Origin: CAIYYX01 sp035530135
Lineage (GTDB): Bacteria > Pseudomonadota > Gammaproteobacteria > Burkholderiales > Rhodocyclaceae
Assembly (NCBI GenBank): GCA_035530135.1
Contig: DATKVJ010000034.1
Location: forward strand, 1-8,914
Length of the DNA: 8,914 nt
Reading direction: 5' to 3'
The notes below the pieces were generated by a model, which worked only from the letters and a program-made list of their open reading frames with translations, made no database searches and was not told the DNA's origin. Of this stretch, positions 1 through 4,663 are shown in pieces. A program made the translations under genes and the position numbers. Every line of letters starts with the position of its first letter. The stretch's first letter is position 1.

Positions 1-1764
1 TTGCTCGGCCTCGACCTCCGCCACCACCGCGCAATAGGCGCCGCTACCCTTGTAGCGGGCGTAGCCGATGCCGTGGCCCCTGCCCTCGCCCGCTGCCCAG
101 TCGCGCCATGCCGAGCGGAGCAGCGCCCGTTCGATCACCGCTCGGGCGCGCGGGTCGGGCAGACGGCGCAGGCGATACTCGACCGGATCGGCGCCGGTGG
201 CGTGGGCCAGTTCGTCGATGAAGGACTCGCAGGCGAAGACGTTGGTGAACGCGCCCAGGGCGCGCAGCGCCGAGGCGCGCAGCGGCATCGCCAGGACGCG
301 ATGATTGACCACGCGCCAGGCGGGAAAGTCGTAGGGCGGCACGGCGTTGCGCTCCGCGCCGCCGCCGGCGGCGAGCGGCGCATTGACCGCGGCTGGGCGC
401 TCGAAGGGCTGCTCCAGGTGCCAGGCGCCGAGCAGCGCCGGGCTCGCTGCCCGGCCCGGACGCGTGCCGTGGCCGTTGCTCCACACCGTATGACGCCAGC
501 CGATCAGCTCATTCGCGGCGTTAAGATCGGCTTCCAGTTCGACCGCCATCGCCGGGCCGAAGGGCGCCCAGGACAGCTCGTCGGCGCGCGACCACTGCAC
601 GCGCACCGGCCGGCCGGGAACGGCGCGCGAAAGCCACGCCGCATCGAAGGCGACGTCGTCGGCGCCGTTGTGGCCGTAGCAACCGGCGCCCTCGACGTGC
701 CGAACGACGATGTCGTCCTCGCTGAGGGCGAGCGAAAGCGCCAGATCCCGTCTCAGGTTATAGATGCCCTGGCTGTGACTCCACACCGAGAGACGAGCGC
801 CGTCGCAGCGGGCCAGCGCGCACGACGGCGCGATCGAGGCGTGCGCGAGATAGGGCTTGGCGTAAGCTGCCTTCAAGGTACGCGCGACATTCGCCGCTTC
901 GGTCGTCCCCTTGACCGCCACGACGCTGGTGTCGGCGGCCTGACTCTTGAGCCAGTTCGCCAGCGCAGACGCGTCCGGCAAGCCGGGCGTACTGTTCCAC
1001 AAGGCCAGGCGGGCGAGCTCGCTCCATGCCCGCTCCGCCTGCGCTCCGCGCTCGGCAATCACCCCCAGCAAGGAGCCGTCGCGCACCACCGCGACGACGC
1101 CTGGCAGAGCGAGGACCGCAGCTTCTTCGAGCGCGAGCAGCTTCGCCGATGCCGAGGGCGGCCGCAGCATCCGGCCGTGCAGCATGCCGGGCAGTTCGAG
1201 GTCGTGGATGAAGCGCGGGACGCCGAAGGCCTTGTCCGGCAGATCGAGCCGCGCCGCCGCCGTGCCGACCACGCGGTAATCGGCGTCCGCCTTCTCCGCC
1301 ACGAGTGCGCCCGCCTCGCGTTCGAGCAGATGTTCGAGCGCCGGGTCCTCGGCCAGATCCCAGTAACTGGTGCGTCGGCCGTCGGGACAAGTTATCAGGC
1401 CGGCGTCGATCCGCAGCGCTTCTGCGGCGACGCCCAGACGGGCCGCGGCCGCCGCCAGATAGATCGCCCGCGCCTGGGCGCAGGCTTGACGCAGCGCCGC
1501 GCCGGAATCCTGGATGGACAGGCTGCCGGAGGTGACCGCCTCGTTCGGACTGGCGGCGGTATTGGCGGCGATCATGCGGATTTTGGCCAGCGGCAGATCC
1601 AGCTCCTCGGCGACGATCTGCGCCAGCGCGGTGAGTATGCCCTGTCCGAGCTCCACCTTGCCGGAGAAAACCTGCAGCACGCCGTCGGCAGAAAAACGCA
1701 GCCAGCGGTCGAGGCGGCGATTTTTCTCCAGACTGCCCGGCAGGGGCGGGGCGGCAGCAGTCAC
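1..1764 (-). CDS. Xanthine dehydrogenase-family molybdopterin-binding large subunit (nicotinate dehydrogenase subunit B / isoquinoline 1-oxidoreductase beta-like), C-terminus cut off by window
   Basis: Reading on the minus strand, an open frame of 588 codons runs without a stop from a GTG at 1764 to the window edge. The family is usually about 700-750 residues, so roughly the last fifth, including the usual catalytic Glu, is missing. Seen in the translation: an N-terminus LPGSLEKNRRLDRWLR, the Moco-pocket motif KVELGQG (GQG at residues 40-42), EGAGCYGHNGADDV near residues 358-370, and MPLRASALRALGAF from residue 493. These match the NicB/IorB-like group of COG1529 hydroxylases, which add water-derived oxygen to N-heterocycles or aldehydes. 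The GTG overlaps the stop of the [2Fe-2S] subunit (GTGA), and no clear Shine-Dalgarno is seen, so translation is probably coupled. I see no twin-arginine signal at this start, so a cytoplasmic enzyme is likely. The substrate cannot be told from sequence. Whether a cytochrome c tail, as in NicB, follows is unknown. Confidence 0.88.
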   Translation of the reverse strand, partial: MTAAAPPLPGSLEKNRRLDRWLRFSADGVLQVFSGKVELGQGILTALAQIVAEELDLPLAKIRMIAANTAASPNEAVTSGSLSIQDSGAALRQACAQARAIYLAAAAARLGVAAEALRIDAGLITCPDGRRTSYWDLAEDPALEHLLEREAGALVAEKADADYRVVGTAAARLDLPDKAFGVPRFIHDLELPGMLHGRMLRPPSASAKLLALEEAAVLALPGVVAVVRDGSLLGVIAERGAQAERAWSELARLALWNSTPGLPDASALANWLKSQAADTSVVAVKGTTEAANVARTLKAAYAKPYLAHASIAPSCALARCDGARLSVWSHSQGIYNLRRDLALSLALSEDDIVVRHVEGAGCYGHNGADDVAFDAAWLSRAVPGRPVRVQWSRADELSWAPFGPAMAVELEADLNAANELIGWRHTVWSNGHGTRPGRAASPALLGAWHLEQPFERPAAVNAPLAAGGGAERNAVPPYDFPAWRVVNHRVLAMPLRASALRALGAFTNVFACESFIDELAHATGADPVEYRLRRLPDPRARAVIERALLRSAWRDWAAGEGRGHGIGYARYKGSGAYCAVVAEVEAEQ

Positions 1765-2231
1765 GATGAGCGCGCGCGCTCTGCCGCGGCGGAGAGCACC
1801 GCCCGGACGATGCGATTATGGCTGCCGCAACGGCAGAGGTTGCGCTCCAGGGCCTGACGCACCTCTTCCGCGCTCGGCTGCGGACAGCGCAGGAGCAGCG
1901 CCGCGGCGCTGATCAGCACGCCCGAGCTGCAATAGCCGCACTGCGCCGCCTGCTCCTCGATCAGCGCCCGCTGCAGCGGGTGCGGCGAGTCGGGCGTGCC
2001 CAGGCCCTCGACCGTGGTCACCGACTTGCCCTCGACCGCCCACATCGGCGTGTCGCAGGAAGCCACCGCGGCGCCGTCGATCAGCACGTGACAGGCGCCG
2101 CACTGGTTGGCGCCGCAACCGAAGCGGCTGCCCTTCAGCCCCAGCGTGTCGCGCAGGACGCCGAGCAGGCGCGCATCAGCATCGACGTCGAGCTGGTGGC
2201 GCGTGCCATTGACCCGCAGATTCACCAGCAC
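1761..2231 (-). CDS. [2Fe-2S] small subunit of molybdenum hydroxylase (nicotinate dehydrogenase subunit A / IorA-like)
   Basis: This 156-residue protein carries the two iron-sulfur domains of the xanthine dehydrogenase family. The plant-ferredoxin-type cluster is bound by C39, C44, C47 and C59 (motif GCGANQCGACHVLIDG). The second, helical-domain cluster is bound by C98, C101, C133 and C135 (QCGYCSSG and NLCRCGSHNRIVRAV). The length fits the roughly 150-160 residues usual for this subunit. It passes electrons from the molybdenum centre of the large subunit to an acceptor. The start is taken as GTG at 2231; a GTG two codons downstream (2225) is possible. A GGGA lies about 8 nt before the first. 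It follows the binding-protein gene by 24 bp and overlaps the large subunit, so the three are likely one transcript. No FAD subunit (CoxM type) is seen, so the two-subunit form with a cytochrome or quinone acceptor is more likely than an NAD-linked three-subunit enzyme. That last point is inference. Confidence 0.95.
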   Translation of the reverse strand: MLVNLRVNGTRHQLDVDADARLLGVLRDTLGLKGSRFGCGANQCGACHVLIDGAAVASCDTPMWAVEGKSVTTVEGLGTPDSPHPLQRALIEEQAAQCGYCSSGVLISAAALLLRCPQPSAEEVRQALERNLCRCGSHNRIVRAVLSAAAERARSS

Positions 2232-2255
2232 GCGATAATTCCCGTCAGCTCCAGA

Positions 2256-3227
2256 TCAGCGATCGACCCGCGCCCCGGAGATCTTGACGATGCGCGCCCA
2301 CTTGACGATGTCCTTGTTGATGTAGTCGGCGAACTCGGCCGGGGTCATCGACATCGGACTGGCGCCCTGCTTCGCCCATTGCGCCCGCACCTCGGGCTCG
2401 GCGACGATCTTGGTGATCTCGGCGTTGAGCTTGCTCACGATCGCCGCCGGGGTGCCGACCGGCGCCACCAGGCCGAGCCAGATCACCGCCTGGTAGCCGG
2501 GAACGCCGGCCTCGGACATCGTCGGCACGTCGGGCAGCACCGCCGAACGGGTCAGTCCGGTCGTCGCCAGCGCGCGGACCTTGCCGGTACGGACGAAGCC
2601 GGTCATGGTCGTGACCGCGTCGAACATCATGTTCACCTGGCCGCCGAGCACGTCGGTACGGGCGCCCGAGCTGCCCCGGTAGGGAACGTGCAGGATCGAG
2701 ATGCCGGCCATCGCCTTGAACAATTCGCCGGCCATGTGATAGGGCGTGCCCGGGCCGGAGGAAGCGAAGGTCAGGACACCCGGTTTGGCCTTGGCGAGCT
2801 TGATCAGATCCTGCAGCGTCTTGACGTGAACGGAAGGATTGACCACCAGCACCAGATCCGAATAGTTGAGCGGGGCGATCGGCACGAAATCGCGCATCAG
2901 CTTGAACGGCTTCTTGGCGAACAGCGACTCATTGACCGTATGGGTGTTCGAGATCAAGAGCAGCGTGTAGCCGTCCGCCGGACTCTTGGCGACGATGTCG
3001 GTGCCGATGATCGAGCCCGCGCCGGGGTGATCCTCGACGACGAAGGGCTGTTTCAGGGTGGTTTCCAGTCGCTGCGCGATGAAGCGCGCGTAGATGTCCG
3101 CCGGACCGCCCGCGGCGAACGGGACGATGATCTTGACCGGATGGGTCGGATAATCCTGAGCACTGGCGCCGGCGGCGGCCAAGGCGAGTGCTCCTAGGGC
3201 GAGAATTCTGGCGATCTGACGCAGCAT
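2256..3227 (-). CDS. Bug/TctC-family tripartite tricarboxylate-type periplasmic solute-binding protein
   Basis: A 323-residue secreted protein. The start is ATG at 3227, preceded by AGGAGAC at 3233-3239; longer in-frame readings up to 3338 lack a Shine-Dalgarno and would bury the signal peptide. Residues 1-23 form a typical Sec signal peptide ending ASA, with cleavage likely before Q24. Family marks are VPFAAGGPADIYARFIAQRL near the mature N-terminus, HPGAGSIIGTDIVAKSPADG, and VPYRGSSGARTDVLGGQVN in the middle. The length is usual for the family. Such proteins capture small carboxylates, aromatic acids, nicotinate-like compounds or amides in the periplasm. The gene is first in an operon with a molybdenum hydroxylase, so its ligand may be that enzyme's substrate; this is inference. 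No TctA/TctB membrane genes are visible, as is common for orphan Bug proteins, so it may deliver to a distant permease or act in sensing. Confidence 0.95.
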   Translation of the reverse strand: MLRQIARILALGALALAAAGASAQDYPTHPVKIIVPFAAGGPADIYARFIAQRLETTLKQPFVVEDHPGAGSIIGTDIVAKSPADGYTLLLISNTHTVNESLFAKKPFKLMRDFVPIAPLNYSDLVLVVNPSVHVKTLQDLIKLAKAKPGVLTFASSGPGTPYHMAGELFKAMAGISILHVPYRGSSGARTDVLGGQVNMMFDAVTTMTGFVRTGKVRALATTGLTRSAVLPDVPTMSEAGVPGYQAVIWLGLVAPVGTPAAIVSKLNAEITKIVAEPEVRAQWAKQGASPMSMTPAEFADYINKDIVKWARIVKISGARVDR

Positions 3228-3232
3228 GGCGG

Positions 3233-3239
3233 GTCTCCT
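3233..3239 (-). promoter_or_regulatory. Ribosome binding site deciding the binding-protein start
   Basis: The minus strand reads AGGAGAC here, ending five bases before the ATG at 3227. It is the only good Shine-Dalgarno upstream of the signal peptide and rules out the longer in-frame starts. Confidence 0.8.
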
Positions 3240-3250
3240 GTTATCGTGAA

Positions 3251-3278
3251 TGTCTATCGCTAAGTGGCAACTGGTCAA
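3251..3278 (-). promoter_or_regulatory. Candidate promoter of the binding-protein/molybdenum-hydroxylase operon
   Basis: On the minus strand TTGACC (3273-3278) is followed after 16 bp by TAGACA (3251-3256). The -35 box matches the sigma-70 consensus at five of six positions; the -10 box is weak at three of six. Transcription would start near 3244, leaving a very short leader before the ATG at 3227. The -35 box coincides with a TGGTC half-site of the operator cluster, so bound regulator would block polymerase. This is a pattern match only. Confidence 0.4.
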
Positions 3279-3310
3279 ACTTGGTCTTATTGGTAACCAA
3301 TAGTCACCAA
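3272..3310. promoter_or_regulatory. Cluster of GntR/FadR-type operator half-sites with a perfect 15-bp palindrome
   Basis: The palindrome TATTGGTAACCAATA at 3288-3302 is perfect around a single central base (3295). TGGT half-sites begin at 3272, 3282 and 3291, and ACCA half-sites begin at 3296 and 3306. The half-sites therefore repeat at 9-10 bp, about one helical turn. A further ATTGG lies at 3315-3319. FadR-class GntR regulators bind short TGGT...ACCA inverted repeats, and the divergent gene at 3457 encodes such a protein, so it is the probable binder. The one-base centre differs from the three-base centre of PdhR- and FadR-type sites. Confidence 0.7.
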
Positions 3311-3385
3311 TGATATTGGCTGGGCGCGACCACGTCAATCGCGGCTCTCGGGGATTTCAGCCGCGCCTTTAGCCAGGCCGCGGCA

Positions 3386-3402
3386 ACCAATTGATACCAA
3401 TT
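3386..3402. promoter_or_regulatory. Second operator candidate, upstream of the GntR gene
   Basis: ACCAA occurs at 3386-3390 and again at 3396-3400, again 10 bp apart, and the second copy faces TTGAT (3391-3395) to make an imperfect inverted repeat TTGATACCAA. It repeats the half-site of the cluster around 3295 and sits where the -35 region of the regulator's promoter should be. This suggests negative autoregulation. Confidence 0.5.
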
Positions 3403-3417
3403 TTCAGCCGGCGCCGC

Positions 3418-3423
3418 TATAAT
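3418..3423 (+). promoter_or_regulatory. -10 box of the GntR regulator promoter
   Basis: A perfect TATAAT lies 33 bp before the ATG at 3457. No good -35 stands at 16-18 bp: the nearest TTGATA (3391-3396) leaves a 21-bp spacer, so the promoter may be weak or depend on a different contact. The leader would be about 27 nt and contains a run of nine A (3439-3447). Confidence 0.55.
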
Positions 3424-3456
3424 CCGGAAACACATTGCAAAAAAAAAGCGATCGTC

Positions 3457-4134
3457 ATGCCCTGGTCTTCCGATCCCGCTTACCTGCTGAAGGAGGAGCT
3501 GCTGGCGCATCTGCGCGACGGACGCTGGCGGCCAGGGGAGAGGCTGCCCACCGAGCGCCAGCTCTCCGAATCCCACGGCGTCGGGCGCTCGACGGTGCGG
3601 CGCGTGCTGAGGGAACTGAAGGAGCTGGGCCTGATCACCCAGATCGTCGGCAGCGGCACCTACATTGGCGAGGGCCTCGCGGAAAAATTACCCCAGCCGG
3701 ATTCGCTCGATCTGGGCATCAGCCCGGCCGAACTGATGGACGCCCGGCTGATTTTCGAACCGGGCCTGATCGACCTGGTGGTGAGGAACGGCACCGCTTC
3801 GGATCTGGCCGGGATGGAGGAGTGCTGCCTGAAGGCCGAGCAAGCCGGAACCCTGGAACAGTTCGAATACTGGGACAACGCCTTCCATCAGAAAATCGCC
3901 GAGGCGACCCACAACCAGTTCGTCATCAGCGTCTTCGATCTGATGTCCAAGGTGCGCGAGCGCGGCGAGTGGGGCATGCTCAAGAAGAAGAGCGTCACCC
4001 CCGAGCGCCGCGACGCTTACCAGCACGAGCACCGGGCGCTATGGGCGGCGCTCAAGAATCGCGACGCGGAAGCGGCGAAGGCGGCCATCCTCGCGCATCT
4101 GATCCACGTCCGCCGCAACCTGCTGGGATACTAG
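3457..4134 (+). CDS. GntR-family transcriptional regulator, FadR/FCD group
   Basis: A 225-residue regulator starting at ATG 3457. An upstream in-frame TTG at 3391 would overlap the operator and the TATAAT box and is unlikely. Residues 6-72 form the winged helix-turn-helix, with RPGERLPTERQLSESHGVGR and the recognition helix GRSTVRRVLREL followed by the wing GSGTYIGEG. Residues 90-217 are an FCD ligand-binding domain, with the four usual metal-site residues present: D140 and H144 (DNAFH), H192 (EHRALWAAL) and H214. FCD regulators sense small organic acids or sugar acids and are usually repressors released by ligand. It is divergent from the binding-protein operon and shares its promoter region, so that operon and its own gene are the likely targets. 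There is no clear Shine-Dalgarno, only an A-rich leader. The effector cannot be read from sequence. Confidence 0.95.
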   Translation: MPWSSDPAYLLKEELLAHLRDGRWRPGERLPTERQLSESHGVGRSTVRRVLRELKELGLITQIVGSGTYIGEGLAEKLPQPDSLDLGISPAELMDARLIFEPGLIDLVVRNGTASDLAGMEECCLKAEQAGTLEQFEYWDNAFHQKIAEATHNQFVISVFDLMSKVRERGEWGMLKKKSVTPERRDAYQHEHRALWAALKNRDAEAAKAAILAHLIHVRRNLLGY

Positions 4135-4146
4135 TGCCAGTAGTGG

Positions 4147-4171
4147 TCCCCGGGATGCATTTCCCCGGGGA
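4147..4171. terminator. Strong hairpin after the regulator gene, possible terminator
   Basis: TCCCCGGG (4147-4154) pairs perfectly with CCCGGGGA (4164-4171) across a 9-nt loop, starting 13 bp after the regulator stop codon. No T-run follows, so an intrinsic terminator is not certain; it could equally be one more of the palindromic repeats of this gap. Confidence 0.35.
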
Positions 4172-4178
4172 TCGCCCA

Positions 4179-4205
4179 GGGCACTTATGCCGCGCAGCGG
4201 CGTAG
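4179..4205 (+). repeat. GCCGC-hairpin repeat, copy 1
   Basis: A 27-bp unit beginning GGGCACTTATGCCGC with a perfect stem GCCGC/GCGGC around loop GCA and ending GTAG. It differs from copy 2 (4240-4266) only at one outer base and within the loop, so the stem is conserved while the loop varies. Confidence 0.7.
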
Positions 4206-4213
4206 GCCCGTTT

Positions 4214-4233
4214 GTCACCGGTTCCCCGGCGAC
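4214..4233. repeat. Small hairpin between the two GCCGC repeats
   Basis: GTCACCGG (4214-4221) pairs with CCGGCGAC (4226-4233) with a single mismatch and a 4-nt loop. It lies between copies 1 and 2 and may belong to the same repeat block. Confidence 0.35.
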
Positions 4234-4239
4234 AATTAC

Positions 4240-4266
4240 GGGCATTTATGCCGCAAAGCGGCGTAG
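4240..4266 (+). repeat. GCCGC-hairpin repeat, copy 2
   Basis: A 27-bp unit beginning GGGCATTTATGCCGC with the same GCCGC/GCGGC stem as copy 1 but loop AAA, 61 bp downstream of it in the same orientation. Confidence 0.7.
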
Positions 4267-4282
4267 CGCCCCACTGCAGCGC

Positions 4283-4339
4283 TTATGCCGCTCAGTCGTC
4301 GGGCTGGAGCCCGACCTACGGACCGCACAGCGGCATTAA
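4283..4339. repeat. Composite hairpin: inverted pair of GCCGC repeat ends around a GTCGGGCT palindrome
   Basis: ATGCCGCT (4285-4292) pairs with AGCGGCAT (4329-4336). These are the left end of the GCCGC repeat and its inverted copy. Inside sits a perfect stem GTCGGGCT/AGCCCGAC with a GG loop (4298-4315) flanked by CTACGG. From memory, the inner motif with a GTAGGTCGGGCT-like sequence recurs as an intergenic repeat in many proteobacteria; this was not checked by search. Confidence 0.6.
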
Positions 4340-4352
4340 CCCAACAGGCGCT

Positions 4353-4421
4353 GAGATTGCTTCGCTACGCTCTCCATGAACCCTCCTCTGCGTCGTTGCG
4401 AGGCCGAAGGCCGTGGCAATC
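4353..4421. repeat. REP-like module 1: inverted element plus direct copy A
   Basis: The inverted half, 4353-4375, begins GAGATTGCTTCGCTACGCTC, the reverse complement of a GAGCGTAGCGAAGCAATC-type element. The direct copy A, 4391-4421, is 31 bp, begins CGTCGTTGCGAGGCC and ends GGCCGTGGCAATC. Its stem pairs TTGC with GCAA and GGCC with GGCC around GAA. Confidence 0.65.
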
Positions 4422-4498
4422 TGGATCGCCACGCTGCCGTCACTGCGAGGCCGCAGGCCGCGGCAGTCGCGATGACGGGTTTGGTGGTGGGTTCATGG
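4374..4498. repeat. 10-bp perfect inverted repeat enclosing REP copies A and B
   Basis: CCATGAACCC at 4374-4383 is the exact reverse complement of GGGTTCATGG at 4489-4498. The match stops at both ends, and the enclosed DNA contains REP copies A and B. It could mark the ends of a small non-autonomous mobile unit, or be chance. Confidence 0.4.
4423..4477. repeat. REP-like module 2: truncated inverted element plus direct copy B
   Basis: GGATCGCCACGCTGC at 4423-4437 is a 15-bp exact match to the start of the inverted element at 4558, but stops there and abuts direct copy B (4438-4468). Copy B is 31 bp, begins CGTCACTGCGAGGCC and ends GGCCGCGGCAGTC. A partial inverted end CGCGATGACG follows at 4468-4477. 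Confidence 0.65.
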
Positions 4499-4535
4499 TC
4501 CGTGTGCAGTTTTGGCCACGCCGAAACAGGCGGAT

Positions 4536-4545
4536 CGCAATGACG
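4536..4545 (-). repeat. Isolated REP end fragment
   Basis: CGCAATGACG is the reverse complement of CGTCATTGCG, the left end of the direct REP copies. It stands alone between modules 2 and 3 and looks like the remnant of another inverted copy. Confidence 0.4.
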
Positions 4546-4557
4546 GCGGCTTGTGCG

Positions 4558-4624
4558 GGATCGCCACGCTGCGCTCGCACTGACGAAATGGCTCGTCACT
4601 GCGAGGCCGTAGGCCGCGGCAGTC
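4558..4624. repeat. REP-like module 3: full inverted element plus direct copy C
   Basis: The inverted element at 4558-4585 begins GGATCGCCACGCTGC and ends CGCACTGACG. Eight bases later direct copy C (4594-4624, 31 bp) differs from copy B at one position in the loop (T for C). This is the most complete inverted-plus-direct pair of the three modules and ends about 40 bp from the thiolase stop. Confidence 0.65.
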
Positions 4625-4663
4625 TTGAAAGAGCCGCAAGCCGGCGCCATTGCCGACGCCTCA

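Larger units (their letters stand above)
4135..4663. other. 529-bp non-coding gap between convergent genes, filled with palindromic repeats
   Basis: No frame here looks like a protein; the short open frames have no family features and run through the repeats. The gap lies between the 3' ends of the regulator (plus) and the thiolase (minus), the usual home of REP-type repeats. It holds a chain of hairpins (4147-4339) and then three REP-like modules (4353-4624), described separately. About 40 bp separate the last REP copy from the thiolase stop codon. Confidence 0.8.

Noticed and set aside
1..1857. 618-codon open frame on the plus strand
   Set aside because: It is antisense to the molybdenum hydroxylase genes, has no recognisable domain and is rich in Arg, Gly and Ala, as expected from GC-rich complementary frames. 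The minus-strand frame shows clear family motifs.
1818..3197. 459-codon open frame on the plus strand
   Set aside because: It is antisense to the [2Fe-2S] subunit and the binding protein, which have unmistakable motifs and a signal peptide; its composition is that of a shadow frame.
3269..3286. AACTGGTC resembling half of the E. coli FadR operator
   Set aside because: The second half (GACC...) is absent, and the TGGT motif fits the local phased array better. The local regulator has an FCD domain, not the E. coli FadR acyl-CoA domain.
3228..3338. N-terminal extension of the binding protein to 3338
   Set aside because: It would translate through the promoter and operator and place 37 residues before a normal signal peptide. 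AGGAGAC before the ATG at 3227 decides the start.
4391..4624. CRISPR array from three similar 31-bp repeats
   Set aside because: Spacing is uneven (47 and 156 bp between starts), the spacers contain inverted relatives of the repeat, and no cas gene is near. The units are REP-like palindromes.
4627..4645. Intrinsic terminator after the thiolase gene
   Set aside because: On the minus strand GCCG/CGGC makes only a 4-bp stem followed by TCTTTC; too weak to call a terminator.
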